A stretch of DNA of 64,000 bases from Streptomyces sp. NBC_00414 (GCF_036038375.1 NZ_CP107935.1:434001-498000); one strand, 5' to 3'; counted from the stretch's first letter, positions 44,528 through 54,704 are shown. Notes: generated by a model from the letters alone, not told the origin. Translations and numbers: made by a program.

Positions 44528-46909
44528 TCATGCCCGGACGGCAGGCTCCTGTTCGATCGTGGCGTGCAAGCGCCGCGTGTGATCGACATGGCGCTCGGCG
44601 CCGGTCAACGTGACCCTGGCCGTCAGGCGCGGATCCGCGCTGGAGGCGGCCAGCCGCACCTCCAGCTCGCCCGGTTCGACGACGCGCCGGCCGTCGCGTC
44701 CGGTGAAGGAGGCGAGGTCGGCCGGGAGCGTGACACGAAGGCGCCGGGCCTCACCCGGTTCCAGTTCGACCCGGGTGTAGCCGACCAGGCGCTGCACCGG
44801 CTGGACGACGGAGGCGACCGGGTCGTGCAGATAGAGCTGGACGACCTCGGTCCCGGACCGCCCGCCTGTGTTGCGGACGGTGAGGGCGAAGGTGAACTCC
44901 CCGTCCGTGGCGGCCTCCTGGACGTCCACGGTCAGGTCTGTCCAGTCGAACCGCGTGTAGGACAGGCCGTGACCGAAGGCGAACGCCGGGGTCGGGTCGA
45001 TGTTGGACACCGCGCTGTCGTGAGCGAGCCGCGCCCCGAGGTACGTGGCCGGCTGGGAGCCCGGCCCGCGCGGCACGCTGACCGGGAGTCGTCCGGAGGG
45101 ATTGGTACGGCCGCTGAGCACCCCGGCGATCGCGTGCGTGCCCTCCTCACCCGGGAAGAAGGACTGCACGATCGCGGCGGACTCCTGCACGGCGCGGCCG
45201 AGGGCGTACGGTCGTCCCGCGAGCAGCACGGTGACCACGGGTGTCTCCAGGTCGAGCAGGGCGTCGAGCAGTTGCTGCTGCGCGCCGGGCAGTTGCAGCG
45301 TCTCGACGTCGCATCCCTCGCCGCTGGTGCCCCGCCCGAAGAGCCCGGCGCGGTCACCGAGCACCACCAGGGCGATGTCGGCCTCGCGTGCCACCCGGGC
45401 GGCCTCGCGGATGCCGGAGAGGTCTCCGTCGTCGATCCCGGTGCCGCGGGCGACCGTGATCTCGGCGTCGGGGAACTCGGCGGCGAGAGTGTCGCGCAGC
45501 GTGGGCAACTCGATGCCGAGCGGGGTACCGGGGTGGCGGACGCCGATGTGCTGGGGGAACGAGTAGCAGCCCAGTACGGCGACGGGCTCGTCGGCGTTGG
45601 GACCGAGCAGGGCGATGCGGCGCGGCCTCTTGAGCGGCAGGGTGCCGTCGTTGCTCAGCAGCACGACCGCTTCCTCGGCGACCGTGCGGGCCAGCGCGCG
45701 GTTCTCCGGGCTGTCCAGGTCGATCCGGCCGCGCAGAGCGGTCGGATCGGCCAGGTCCGCCCCGTCGAGCGCTGCCGGCACGGGGTCCCAGTCCGGGTCG
45801 AGCAGGCCGAGCGTCGCCTTCTGGGTGAGGATCCGGCGCAGGGCGCGATCGACCAGCGCCTCCGGTACGCGGCCGTCGGTGACGGCCTCGGTCAGGGGCA
45901 CGCCGTAGGTCTTGACGTTGGGCAGTTCGACGTCGACGCCCGCCCGCAGCGCCGTTCCGGCGGCACCGGCCCAGTCGGCCGCGATGCCGTGCAGGGTCTT
46001 CAGGAAGGCGATGGCGAAGTAGTCGGCGACGACGGTGCCGTCGAAGCCCCAGGTGTCGCGCAACAGCCCGGTGAGCAGGTCCTCGTCGGCCGCGGAGGGA
46101 ATGCCGTCGGTGTCGGTGTAGGCGTTCATCACCGACCGGGCGCCGCCTTCACGGATCGCCATCTCGAAGGGGGGCAGCAGCACGTCGGCGCGCTCGCGCG
46201 GGCCCACCGAGGAGGGAGCGAGGTTGCGGCCGGCGCGGGAGGCCGAGTAGCCGGCGAAGTGCTTGAGGGTGGCGACGATTCCCGCGGACTCAAGGCCTCG
46301 CACATATGCCGTCCCGATGGTGCCGACGAGGTACGGGTCTTCGCCGATGGTCTCCTCGACCCGGCCCCAGCGGGCGTCGCGCACGACGTCCAGGACGGGC
46401 GCGAGTCCTTGGTGGACGCCGACGGCCCGCATGTCGCGCCCGATGGCGGCGGCCATGCGCCGCACCGTGTCCGGATCGAAGGTGGCGCCCCAGGACAGCG
46501 GAACGGGGTAGGCCGTCGCCCCCCAGGCGGCGAAACCGGCCAGACACTCGTCGTGCGCGAGAGCGGGAATGCCGAACCGGTTCATGGCGGCGATACGGGT
46601 CTGGGTGCGGGCCAGGGAGAGCGCGCCCAGGGCTGGGTCGACCGGGACCGTGCCGAAGGGCCGGGTCAGCTGGCCCAGTCCGGTGGGCAGCAGCGCGTCG
46701 AGATCGACGGCCTCCTCCATGTCGTGCTGGTGAGGCGCCACTTCACCGCCCTGATCGGAGGCGCCCACCCACACCCCGTACAGCTGGGCGGTCTTCTCCT
46801 GAAGGGTCATCGCGCCGATCAGGGCGTCGACTCTCGCCGTGACGGGAACGGTGGGGTCGTTCCAGAGGGAGATTCCAGGGGTGTTCTCTACAGCCACGTC
46901 GGCGTTCAC
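44528..46909 (-). CDS. GH3 beta-glycosidase, probable intracellular beta-xylosidase
   Basis: A 793-residue family 3 glycoside hydrolase without signal peptide: K216-H217 substrate pair in TLKHFAGY, nucleophile D296 in VVADYFAI, then the alpha/beta sandwich (VVLLSNDGTLPL) and a C-terminal fibronectin III-like domain. It is last in the order binding protein, two permeases, glycosidase. This matches the bxl operon, where imported xylobiose is split to xylose inside the cell. Beta-glucosidase is an alternative. Confidence 0.87.
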   Translation of the reverse strand: MNADVAVENTPGISLWNDPTVPVTARVDALIGAMTLQEKTAQLYGVWVGASDQGGEVAPHQHDMEEAVDLDALLPTGLGQLTRPFGTVPVDPALGALSLARTQTRIAAMNRFGIPALAHDECLAGFAAWGATAYPVPLSWGATFDPDTVRRMAAAIGRDMRAVGVHQGLAPVLDVVRDARWGRVEETIGEDPYLVGTIGTAYVRGLESAGIVATLKHFAGYSASRAGRNLAPSSVGPRERADVLLPPFEMAIREGGARSVMNAYTDTDGIPSAADEDLLTGLLRDTWGFDGTVVADYFAIAFLKTLHGIAADWAGAAGTALRAGVDVELPNVKTYGVPLTEAVTDGRVPEALVDRALRRILTQKATLGLLDPDWDPVPAALDGADLADPTALRGRIDLDSPENRALARTVAEEAVVLLSNDGTLPLKRPRRIALLGPNADEPVAVLGCYSFPQHIGVRHPGTPLGIELPTLRDTLAAEFPDAEITVARGTGIDDGDLSGIREAARVAREADIALVVLGDRAGLFGRGTSGEGCDVETLQLPGAQQQLLDALLDLETPVVTVLLAGRPYALGRAVQESAAIVQSFFPGEEGTHAIAGVLSGRTNPSGRLPVSVPRGPGSQPATYLGARLAHDSAVSNIDPTPAFAFGHGLSYTRFDWTDLTVDVQEAATDGEFTFALTVRNTGGRSGTEVVQLYLHDPVASVVQPVQRLVGYTRVELEPGEARRLRVTLPADLASFTGRDGRRVVEPGELEVRLAASSADPRLTARVTLTGAERHVDHTRRLHATIEQEPAVRA

Positions 46910-46987
46910 TTTCCTCCTACGCTTGGCGGACCCTTGACCAGGGCGCGACGGGCGAATTGTCGGACCGAAGGTCGGCCATCGGCCCCA

Positions 46988-47018
<31 letters not shown>

Positions 47019-47915
47019 TCAACGGCTGAATCCGGCGGTCAGGCCGCTCAGCAACTGGCGGCGGCCGAACGCGTACAGCACCAGGACGGGCAGGGTGGTG
47101 AGGACGACGGCGGCGAGAACGGCGGGGACATTGACTCCGTACTGGCCCTGGAAGGTCCACAGTGCGAGCGGCAGGGTTCGCTGGTCGGGGCTCTGGGTGA
47201 GGATCAGGGGCAGCAGGAACCCGTTCCAGATGGTCAGTGCGTTGAAGATGGTGACGGTGAGGATGGCCGGACGGGTGAGGGGTGCCGCCAGGCGCCACAG
47301 TGTCGTCCATTCGGTGGCGCCGTCGACCCGCATCGAGTCGAACAGCTCTTTGGGCACGTCGCGGATGAAGTTGGTGAGCACCAGCACGGACAGCGGGATG
47401 GCGAAGGCGATCGACGGGAGGATCAGCGCCAGCAGGCTGTCGTACAGCTGCAGTTTGATGATGATCAGATAGACCGGGATCACCGTCGCCTGCAACGGGA
47501 TGGCCAGGCCCATGAGGAACAGCCCGTTCATCGCGCGAAGCACCCGCATGCGCCGACCGCGGACGATCGCGTAGGCGGCCATGAAGGAGAACAGGACCGC
47601 CGGCACCACGGCACCGGCGGTGACCACGACGCTGTTCACGAAGTAGCGAAGGAAGTCGGACTCGACGACCAGCCGGTAGTTCTCCAGCGTCGGGTCGTCC
47701 GAGGGCACCAGCGGGTTGCTCGCGTAGTAGCGGTTCTGTGCCTTGAAGCTGGTGATGAGGGTCCAGTACAGGGGTACGGCGACGACGACGAGCCAGAGCC
47801 ATCCGGCCAGGCCGCCGGGCCAGTTGCGTCGGCGGTCGGCCCGACGGGAGCGGTGTGGCCGCTCGCGGTGGGTGTCCTTCTGCGGTCGTCGCGGCTCGGT
47901 CAGCGTGGTGGTCAC
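47019..47915 (-). CDS. Carbohydrate ABC permease (MalG type)
   Basis: A 298-residue permease with six hydrophobic segments and the EAA loop DSMRVDGATEWTTLWRLAAP, which contacts the ATPase. GTG 47915 follows GAGGGGG one base after the previous gene's stop. No ATPase is in this cluster, so a shared MsiK-type ATPase elsewhere is expected, as known for Streptomyces sugar importers. Confidence 0.9.
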   Translation of the reverse strand: MTTTLTEPRRPQKDTHRERPHRSRRADRRRNWPGGLAGWLWLVVVAVPLYWTLITSFKAQNRYYASNPLVPSDDPTLENYRLVVESDFLRYFVNSVVVTAGAVVPAVLFSFMAAYAIVRGRRMRVLRAMNGLFLMGLAIPLQATVIPVYLIIIKLQLYDSLLALILPSIAFAIPLSVLVLTNFIRDVPKELFDSMRVDGATEWTTLWRLAAPLTRPAILTVTIFNALTIWNGFLLPLILTQSPDQRTLPLALWTFQGQYGVNVPAVLAAVVLTTLPVLVLYAFGRRQLLSGLTAGFSR

Positions 47916-47916
47916 G

Positions 47917-48819
47917 TCAGGCCCCCTCAAGTTGGCTCGCGCCGGCGTCCCGGCCCCCGAGCCGGCGGAGCAGCAGGGCGAGGGCCAGCCCCACCAGGAC
48001 CAGGATGACCGCGATCGCGCTGGCCGGGCCCATCAGGCTGGCCTGGAAGCCACGCTTGTACATGTCCAGTGCGAGGACCCGGGTGGCGTCGCCGGGGCCG
48101 CCCTCGGTCAGGACGTAGATGAGGTCGAAGAAGGTCAGCGACCCGACGACCATCAGCGTGGACGAGGTGATGATGGTGTATTTCAGCTGGGGCAACGTGA
48201 TGCTGAAGAACTGCCGGATGCGTCCGGCTCCGTCCAACTCCGCCGCCTCGTAGAGGGACTTCGGAATCTGCTGGACGCCACCCTGGTAGATCAGGGAGTG
48301 GAACGGGATGAACTGCCAGGAGACGACGAAGACGACGACCCCGAACGCGAGCCCTGGCCGCCCCAGCCAGTCCTGACTGAGCGCCCGGATCTTCAGCCCG
48401 GCACCCAGCCCGAAGTTGGGGTCCAGCAGAGCCTTGTACGCGATCGCGATCGCGGCGGAGCTGAGCATCAGCGGGATGAAGTACACCACGCCCAGCACCG
48501 CCCGGTAGCGCTGGCTGCCGGCCAGGAACGTGCCGAGCAGAATACTCAGCGGTGTCTGGACGGCCCAGGACACGGCCATCACCATGAACGTCACCCCGAG
48601 GGCGTGCGGCAGCCCGGGGTCGGTGAGCACCGCACGCCAACTGGTCAGCCCCGAAGGGTGGATGTCGCCGATCCCGTCCCAGGTGGCGAAGCTCAGCGCG
48701 AAGACACCGACGAGCGGGATCACGGCGAAGCCGACGAAGACCACCAGCGCCGGCGCCGCCAGCCACGGCAGTATGCTGCGCGGTCCGCGACGCGGTGGAT
48801 GGCCGGTGAGTGAGGTCAT
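47917..48819 (-). CDS. Carbohydrate ABC permease (MalF type)
   Basis: A 300-residue permease with six membrane spans and the EAA loop YEAAELDGAGRIRQFFSITL. Its ATG overlaps the binding-protein stop by four bases and it is coupled to the second permease; both form the membrane channel for an oligosaccharide. Confidence 0.9.
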   Translation of the reverse strand: MTSLTGHPPRRGPRSILPWLAAPALVVFVGFAVIPLVGVFALSFATWDGIGDIHPSGLTSWRAVLTDPGLPHALGVTFMVMAVSWAVQTPLSILLGTFLAGSQRYRAVLGVVYFIPLMLSSAAIAIAYKALLDPNFGLGAGLKIRALSQDWLGRPGLAFGVVVFVVSWQFIPFHSLIYQGGVQQIPKSLYEAAELDGAGRIRQFFSITLPQLKYTIITSSTLMVVGSLTFFDLIYVLTEGGPGDATRVLALDMYKRGFQASLMGPASAIAVILVLVGLALALLLRRLGGRDAGASQLEGA

Positions 48820-50126
48820 GTGCCGGTGACCGCGTTGAGGTTGCGGGCGAACTCCTTGGGTGTGACGGACAGTTGGAACAACTTGACGATGTTGTCCAGC
48901 AGGGTCTCCGCAGCCGTCGGACTGAGCGCCTGGTCCCAGGACTGGGCGAACACCTTGGCCTTGGTGGCGATGTCATAGGTGAACTGCAGGAAGTCGGCGC
49001 TCTTGGAGGCGGCCAGGAGCTTCTCCGTGCCCAGCCGGATCGGCACCGATCCGTTGCCGATCCACTTCTCCACCTCCTCGTCCTGGAGGACGCCTGTGGC
49101 GAAGAAGTCCTTGGCGACCTTCTTCTGCTCGGCGCTGGCCTTCGAGGAGATGGACAGGTACTGGGCGGGATTGCCGACCGTGTCGCTCGGATCCCCCTTG
49201 CCGCCCTCCACGGGCGGGAAGGTCATGTAGCCCAGGTCGCCGCTGGAGACGAAGTCCCCGCCCCGTTCCTGCTGGATGCCGTACGACCACGCGCCGTGCA
49301 GCATCATCGCGGCCCTGCCGGTGTAGAGCAGCGCCTGGTCGGCGTTGGAGTCCGCGGTAATCGAGGAGAAGCCCTTGATGAACCCGCCGGCTTCGACCAG
49401 CTCTTGCACCTTGGTCAGCGCGGCGATGGAGTCCGGGTTGGACCAGGCGTTCTTCTCGCCGTCGATGATGGCCTGGAACACCTCGGGACCGCCGATGCGG
49501 TCGAACAGGAACTCCAGCCACATCATGTTCGTCCACCGGGACTGGCCACCGAGGGAGAACGGCGCTATACCCTTCGCGTTGAACTTGGGCACCAGCGCCA
49601 TGATGTCGCCCCAGGACTCCGGTGGTTTCACACCGACCTGAGCGAAGACCTTTTTGTTGTAGTAGAGGATGATCGGCTGCACGGTCTCGCCCGGCATCGC
49701 GTAGATCTTGCCGTCGACGGTCGCCGCTGCGAACGAGGACTGGAGCAGCCGCTTCTTGACCTCGGGGTGCTCGTCGAACCACGAGGTGAGGTCCTCGACC
49801 TGGCCCGCTTTCGCATAGGTGCGCAGTGTCCCGCCGCCCCAGCCCCAGATGATGGTGGGCGCCTTCCCGGCGCCGATGGAGGTCTTGATCTTCGTCTTGT
49901 ACGCGTCGTTCTGGAAGGTGGTGTCCTTGATCTGCTCCTTGGGGTGGGCCTTGTTGAACGCGTCCACCGCGCCGGCTCTGACGCCTTCCTGCGGCTGGCC
50001 GTTCAGATACCAGTAGGTGGCCCCACCGCCGCTGTCGCCGGGGCCGGACGAGCCGCAGGCCGCCAGCGCCGCCGAGACCGGCACGCCGGCGGCCAGACCG
50101 AGGAGAGTACGTCGGGAGAGCGCCAT
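48816..50126 (-). CDS. Oligosaccharide-binding lipoprotein (BxlE-like)
   Basis: A 436-residue extracellular solute-binding protein of the CUT1 class. The signal combines a twin-arginine start (SRRTLLG, Arg 5-6) with lipobox LAAC (Cys 24). The core has TIIWGWGGG and AMPGETVQPIILYYNKKVF. First gene of the operon; with the GH3 enzyme it suggests uptake of a xylo-oligosaccharide such as xylobiose. Confidence 0.88.
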   Translation of the reverse strand: MALSRRTLLGLAAGVPVSAALAACGSSGPGDSGGGATYWYLNGQPQEGVRAGAVDAFNKAHPKEQIKDTTFQNDAYKTKIKTSIGAGKAPTIIWGWGGGTLRTYAKAGQVEDLTSWFDEHPEVKKRLLQSSFAAATVDGKIYAMPGETVQPIILYYNKKVFAQVGVKPPESWGDIMALVPKFNAKGIAPFSLGGQSRWTNMMWLEFLFDRIGGPEVFQAIIDGEKNAWSNPDSIAALTKVQELVEAGGFIKGFSSITADSNADQALLYTGRAAMMLHGAWSYGIQQERGGDFVSSGDLGYMTFPPVEGGKGDPSDTVGNPAQYLSISSKASAEQKKVAKDFFATGVLQDEEVEKWIGNGSVPIRLGTEKLLAASKSADFLQFTYDIATKAKVFAQSWDQALSPTAAETLLDNIVKLFQLSVTPKEFARNLNAVTGT

Positions 50127-50600
50127 GTTCTTCTCCGCACCCGAGAGCCATCGGCTTCTCGTGAGTGATGGTGAAAGGTTTTCGAAACGGTCTTCCTCTT
50201 GCTCTGTTCGTGCAAATTAGGTTTCGGGCTGACGCCCTGTCAAGGCGTGTGCACACACATTATGGGGACGCGGACATCCCCGTAACAGCAAGGCAGAATG
50301 ATCCTCCGGGAGTGCATGACAGACGCCGAAAACATTTCGAAAAGTGCTGGGTGCGATGGACGATCGAAGTGGCGGATGCGGCTGACACACCGTTGTTGCA
50401 GGTCATGCCGTGTCGGCAAAGCCTGGCGCCGCTCGTGCCGGGCCGGGTCGACGAACTCCCGGCTGAGATGGCGGTGACGGGCAAGGCCGGGCCCGGACGG
50501 GCCCGGTGCCGGGGTTGCCGTACGGTTGACCGGTTCCACCCGCGTTGCCGGCCCGACCGGCAGCTCACCACACCGGTGGACGTACAGCTGGGAGGAACCG
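50127..50600. promoter_or_regulatory. Divergent region with two LacI-type operators
   Basis: TTTCGAAA occurs at 50180-50187 (54 bases upstream of the binding-protein start) and at 50335-50342. The second overlaps CGAAA-N3-TTTCG (50327-50339). Central CG and symmetry fit LacI-family sites, likely bound by the regulator encoded at 50601. The rest of the 474 bp holds no gene. Confidence 0.65.
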
Positions 50601-51608
50601 ATGCGACCGAACGCCAGGCGCACCACTTTGGCGGACATCGCCCAAGCGGCCGGGGTCTCCGTCGCGACCGTGTCCAAAGTGGTCAACGGTCGTGGTGACG
50701 TGGCGCCGCACACCCGTGTCCGAGTGCAGGAACTGCTGCATCAGCACCACTATCTCGCGCCCGTGTTCCGGCACACCGAAACCGTCCAGAGCCCGACCAT
50801 CGAGGTGCAGTTCAAGGGCGGCCTCAAGCCGTACGTGGCGGAGACCCTGGAGGGCATCATCGACTCCGCCGCCGAACTGGGGGCCTCGGTGGTGATCAGC
50901 AAGGCGACCAGTGCCCCGCACTGGGCCCGCGACCTGGTCTCGGCCGGGCGCCGCGCCGTCATCGCGGTCACCAGCGTGTACACCACTGCGCACCTGAACG
51001 AACTGGCCCGGTCCGGGCTGCCGTTGGTCGTGCTGGACCCGCTGCACCTGCCGGACAGCCGGGTCCACAGCGTCGGGGCGACCAACTTCGCCGGCGGCCT
51101 GGCCGCGACCCAGCACCTGCTCTCCCTCGGCCACCGCCGCATCGCCTATCTCGGCGGCCCGACCATGGCTGTGTGCAACCAGGCACGCATGCACGGCTAT
51201 CGCGCCGCCATGGAGGCGCAGGGAGCGCAGGTACCCGAGGCCTACGTCCGGCCCGGTGAGTTCACGTACGAGACCGGGTTGCTCGGCGCCACCGCGCTAC
51301 TGGGCCTGCAGGAGCCACCGACAGCGATCTTCGCGGGCAACGACGAGATCGCCGTCGGGGTCATCGAGGCCGCCCGCGCCCGAGGCCTGCGCACCCCCGA
51401 GGATCTGAGCGTGGTCGGCTACGACGACACGAGCCTCGCCCAGATGGCCTCACCGCCGCTGACCACCGTGCGCCAGCCCCTACGGGAGATGGGTGGTGCC
51501 GCCCTGCGCACCGCACTCCGACTGGCCAACAGCGAGAAGGTCGAGTCCCACCACATCGAACTCGCCACCGAACTGGTGGTACGCGCTTCAACGGCGCCGT
51601 CCCGCTGA
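50601..51608 (+). CDS. LacI-family regulator (BxlR-like)
   Basis: A 335-residue repressor: N-terminal HTH TTLADIAQAAGVSVATVSKV and a sugar-binding core with FAGNDEIAVGVIEAARARG. ATG 50601 follows GGAGG. Divergent from the oligosaccharide operon, which it probably represses until a xylo-oligosaccharide binds. Confidence 0.9.
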   Translation: MRPNARRTTLADIAQAAGVSVATVSKVVNGRGDVAPHTRVRVQELLHQHHYLAPVFRHTETVQSPTIEVQFKGGLKPYVAETLEGIIDSAAELGASVVISKATSAPHWARDLVSAGRRAVIAVTSVYTTAHLNELARSGLPLVVLDPLHLPDSRVHSVGATNFAGGLAATQHLLSLGHRRIAYLGGPTMAVCNQARMHGYRAAMEAQGAQVPEAYVRPGEFTYETGLLGATALLGLQEPPTAIFAGNDEIAVGVIEAARARGLRTPEDLSVVGYDDTSLAQMASPPLTTVRQPLREMGGAALRTALRLANSEKVESHHIELATELVVRASTAPSR

Positions 51609-51721
51609 GAGGTTTGGACAAGACCATCGAGTCCTACGACGCCGCTGTCACCCTCGCATCACTCCTGGTGCGGGCGTGACATCTGCCAAGTGGACCAACT
51701 CTTCGCCGTCGGCACGGTTCT

Positions 51722-52675
51722 TCAAGTACCGCTCGCCGTACCGCTGATGACGGGCCAGTCCTGGCCGGCTGTCGCCTCGCGTGCGATGCGGCGCCACTCG
51801 TTGTCCCCGCCGGGCAGGGGCCAGGCCCAGGTGGGCTGTTCCGCGGTGTCCAGGTCCTGGATGAGGCGGGCGAGTTGTGGGCCGGCGGTGGCCGCGCCGT
51901 CCGGGACGGTGGGACCGTGGACGGCTCGGAGTTCGGCGAAGCGTGCCAGTTCACCCTCGTAGAAGCCCACGGCCTCGTCGACGCGCGCAGCCAGGTCGTC
52001 GCGTGGCACCGTGCGGTGCACCTGCAGCAGCGGAGGCTCGACGGACTCGGCGATCGCCGCGGCGAGCCGCGCGTGACCGTCCAGGATCAGATGGCAGTCC
52101 AGGCCACTGACCCACCACAACAGGACGGGTGGCAGCGTGCCCTCACGAGCCTGCTTGCGGTACGCCTTGACCCGGCTGTCGTCGGCATCGGGCATCGGCC
52201 GCAGCGGAAGGACCTCCCACGAACCGGAGTGGACGAACCAGTCGATGTATCCGTCCGGATGACCGTCGACGAGCATCGATCTCCAGTACTCGGCATGCGA
52301 AGTGCCGGGGTGGCGCCAACGCCGGAACGGACTCTCACCCGAGAGCAGCCAACGGCCCTCGTGCAACGGGCTGTCCGGAGAGTCGACGAGGTACCGCGCG
52401 AAGCGGTGGGCCCACCGTTCCGCACTGCCCGCCAGGGCGCGTGCCGCATCGGCACGCAGCGGCGGGACAAACGAGCGGTACGCGCCGGTGCGCCAGAAGT
52501 CCACGCCCTGGAGCGGCTCTTCGACGGCGGCGAGCAGCACAGGCCGTGACTGCTGGGCGATCAGCAATCGGGGCCCGGCGCTGAACACGCACAGTCCCGG
52601 CCGGGGCCTGACCTGGACGTCCAACGCCAGTCCCACCCATGTGCCGTCGTCCCGCGTGACATTGCTGCGCCGCAT
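51722..52675 (-). CDS. Uncharacterised protein with ParB-like DGHxRLAAA segment
   Basis: A 317-residue soluble protein, start ATG 52675. Residues near 220 read LILDGHARLAAAIAE, similar to the DGHHR segment of ParB/Srx-fold proteins, but no other ParB feature is evident. Rich in Trp and Arg. Function unknown. Confidence 0.62.
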   Translation of the reverse strand: MRRSNVTRDDGTWVGLALDVQVRPRPGLCVFSAGPRLLIAQQSRPVLLAAVEEPLQGVDFWRTGAYRSFVPPLRADAARALAGSAERWAHRFARYLVDSPDSPLHEGRWLLSGESPFRRWRHPGTSHAEYWRSMLVDGHPDGYIDWFVHSGSWEVLPLRPMPDADDSRVKAYRKQAREGTLPPVLLWWVSGLDCHLILDGHARLAAAIAESVEPPLLQVHRTVPRDDLAARVDEAVGFYEGELARFAELRAVHGPTVPDGAATAGPQLARLIQDLDTAEQPTWAWPLPGGDNEWRRIAREATAGQDWPVISGTASGT

Positions 52676-52794
52676 ATCAAGAGAGCGTAGACGGCCACCG
52701 CATGGCAGGATGACGGCCGTCGACCCGAGAGGTCGACCTCGGGCAGGCATGCCAAGGGGCGGCGCGCGAAGCTGACGGGGCGGAGAGCTGAGGC

Positions 52795-53776
52795 ATGGTC
52801 GCTTTCCACTCCTCCGCCCTGGACGGAGTCGCCGCCAACCCGGCCCTCCCCGCACCACTGCTGTTGCGACTGCTCGCCTTCGACGGCGAGGGCCACGGCC
52901 CGCCCTTCCAGGCCCTCCACCGGCCCGGGCTGCCCGAGTCGGCCGTGGCGGTTGTCCTCACCCATCCGGTCCCGGACACGCGAATGCAGTTCGCGACGAG
53001 CGGCCAGGCGGAGCCGGAACAGCGCGCTCGTCTCGCGGACGACCTCTCGCCGAGGGCGTGCATCTGGCCGAGCTGGCCGGCAATCCGTCCCTGCCGCCCG
53101 ACCTGGTGGACCGGCTCGCCGTCGACCCCGACGTGTGGTGCGGCTCGCTGTCTCCCTCCGGCCCGAGCTGACCGAGGACCGGCGCAGGGCGATCGACTTC
53201 ACGGTGGCCCCGCACGCACGGGGCGACGTGGACTGGGTGGCGGCCGGTATCGCCGATCAAGGCGTGCTGCGGAGGGCGGCGACCTCCGCCCATCCTCTGC
53301 TGCGCCGCGCCGTGGCCCGCAGCCCTCATCTACCGCCCGATCTCCTGCGGATTCTGTCCGCGGACACGGACGCCGTCGTGCGCACCCACCTGGCCGTACA
53401 TCACCCCGACACCTCGGAGGAGGTCCTGCTGAGCGTGTACGCACGGCTCGGCGGGACGTTCTCCGCCTGGATGGCGACCGGCCACCCGCGCTTTCCCCGC
53501 GAGGGACTCGCCGCCCGTTACGCGGACCACGCGGAGGGGATCCACCGACAACTGGCAGTCCGCGATCCCCACGCCGGCCCCGAGCTGATCGAGCGGCTCA
53601 GCCACGACCCGGACGTCCGGACGCGCCAGGCGGCGGCCCGCGACCCGCGCCTGCCGCTCCCCCGGCTCCTCGCGGCCCTCACCCAGCCCGAACTGGCCTC
53701 CAACGCGGGCGCCAACCCGGCACTTCCACCGGGTGAGACGGCTGCGGTCATGGACGGGGCCGGGGTACCCGCCTGA
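52795..53776 (+). pseudogene. LRV/HEAT-type repeat protein broken by two single-base deletions
   Basis: The protein starts at ATG 52795 (VAANPALPAPLLLRLLAFDG) and consists of leucine-rich-variant repeats (ELAGNPSLPPDLVDRLAVDP; RSPHLPPDLLRILSAD; SHDPDVRTRQAAARDPRLP). Continuity requires frame changes near 53051 and 53138. In both places adding one G to a G run restores the expected repeat (SPEGVHLAELAG; DVWVRLAVSLRPEL). So it is a pseudogene, or an intact 330-residue gene with two homopolymer sequencing errors. Confidence 0.72.
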
Positions 53777-53803
53777 CGGGCACCACAGTGTGAGAGGCAG
53801 GCA

Positions 53804-54373
53804 ATGCAGGACAACTACCCAAGCTTCTCCGGGTTCGAGAATGTCAGCCTGGAGGACAGCTACGTACTGGACATCGTGGTCCGTCCGACTGTCCTGACCC
53901 TCAAGCTCGATGCGTTGCTCCTGCCCGGTCATCCTGAGCACCGGGCCCCCGCACCCGGAGAACGCGCCTGCTTCCGCCAAGCCACCGTCGTCTTCTCAGC
54001 CATCCGTGACCTGCGCTGGACGGACCAGAGTGTCGTCAAGCCTGCGATCGACGCGAGCGGGACTGCCGACTACGGATCAGTCGACTCCCTGACCAGGGAC
54101 GGCAACAGCTACAAGATCCTGGGCGACTGGGGCGAAATCAACCTGCGGTCGGACGCCCCGTCGTTGTCCATCGATCCGGCTCCCGTCCTGGATCCAAACG
54201 GAGCCTGTCCACGGTTTCACGGCGCCTCTTCCGGATCACCTGACCACCCGGATGCGGGTGCGACGCTAGTCTCGGGACCATGGGACTTGAATGGGAGCAG
54301 CTCGTCATCGACGCCGCCGACCCGGTGGCCCTGGGCCGCTGGTGGCAGGAGGCGCTCGGCTGGACCGTGGTGA
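53804..54373 (+). CDS. Uncharacterised protein, C-terminal end doubtful
   Basis: A 189-residue frame. The first about 125 residues (SFSGFENVSLEDSYVLDIVV to KILGDWGEINL) look like a conserved beta-rich protein. The remainder is Ser/Pro/Arg-rich and overlaps the next gene by 94 bp, so a natural stop near 54175 may have been lost. Function unknown. Confidence 0.6.
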   Translation: MQDNYPSFSGFENVSLEDSYVLDIVVRPTVLTLKLDALLLPGHPEHRAPAPGERACFRQATVVFSAIRDLRWTDQSVVKPAIDASGTADYGSVDSLTRDGNSYKILGDWGEINLRSDAPSLSIDPAPVLDPNGACPRFHGASSGSPDHPDAGATLVSGPWDLNGSSSSSTPPTRWPWAAGGRRRSAGPW

Positions 54374-54639
54374 ACGACTCGCCCGAGGAGTACGAGATCA
54401 GGGCGGAGCCCGACCGGCTGCCCGGCCTGCTCTTCGGGTCGGTTCCGGAGGGGAAGACCGTCAAGAACCGTCTCCACCTGGACTTCCGCCCTGACGACCG
54501 GGACGCGGAAGTCGAGCGCTTCCTGGCCCTCGGCGCCCGCCACGCGGACGTCGGGCAGCGCGGGGACGAGCCGTGGGTGGTGCTCGCGGACCCTGAAGGA
54601 AATGAGTTCTGCGTGCTGGGGGAACGCTCCGGCGGCTGA
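54280..54639 (+). CDS. VOC-superfamily (glyoxalase-like) protein
   Basis: A 119-residue single-domain protein: GLEWEQLVIDAADPVALGRW, then RLHLDFRPDD and LADPEGNEFCVL, the usual beta-alpha-beta3 signature of glyoxalase/bleomycin-resistance-like proteins. Possible metal ligands include the His of LHLDF and the Glu of GNEFC. Substrate unknown. Confidence 0.85.
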   Translation: MGLEWEQLVIDAADPVALGRWWQEALGWTVVNDSPEEYEIRAEPDRLPGLLFGSVPEGKTVKNRLHLDFRPDDRDAEVERFLALGARHADVGQRGDEPWVVLADPEGNEFCVLGERSGG

Positions 54640-54704
54640 CTCTTGGGCTGCGGCGCCCGAGAGCTCCGGCCGACGCCCGCGTGCCGACACCTCCCGCCCC
54701 GGGG

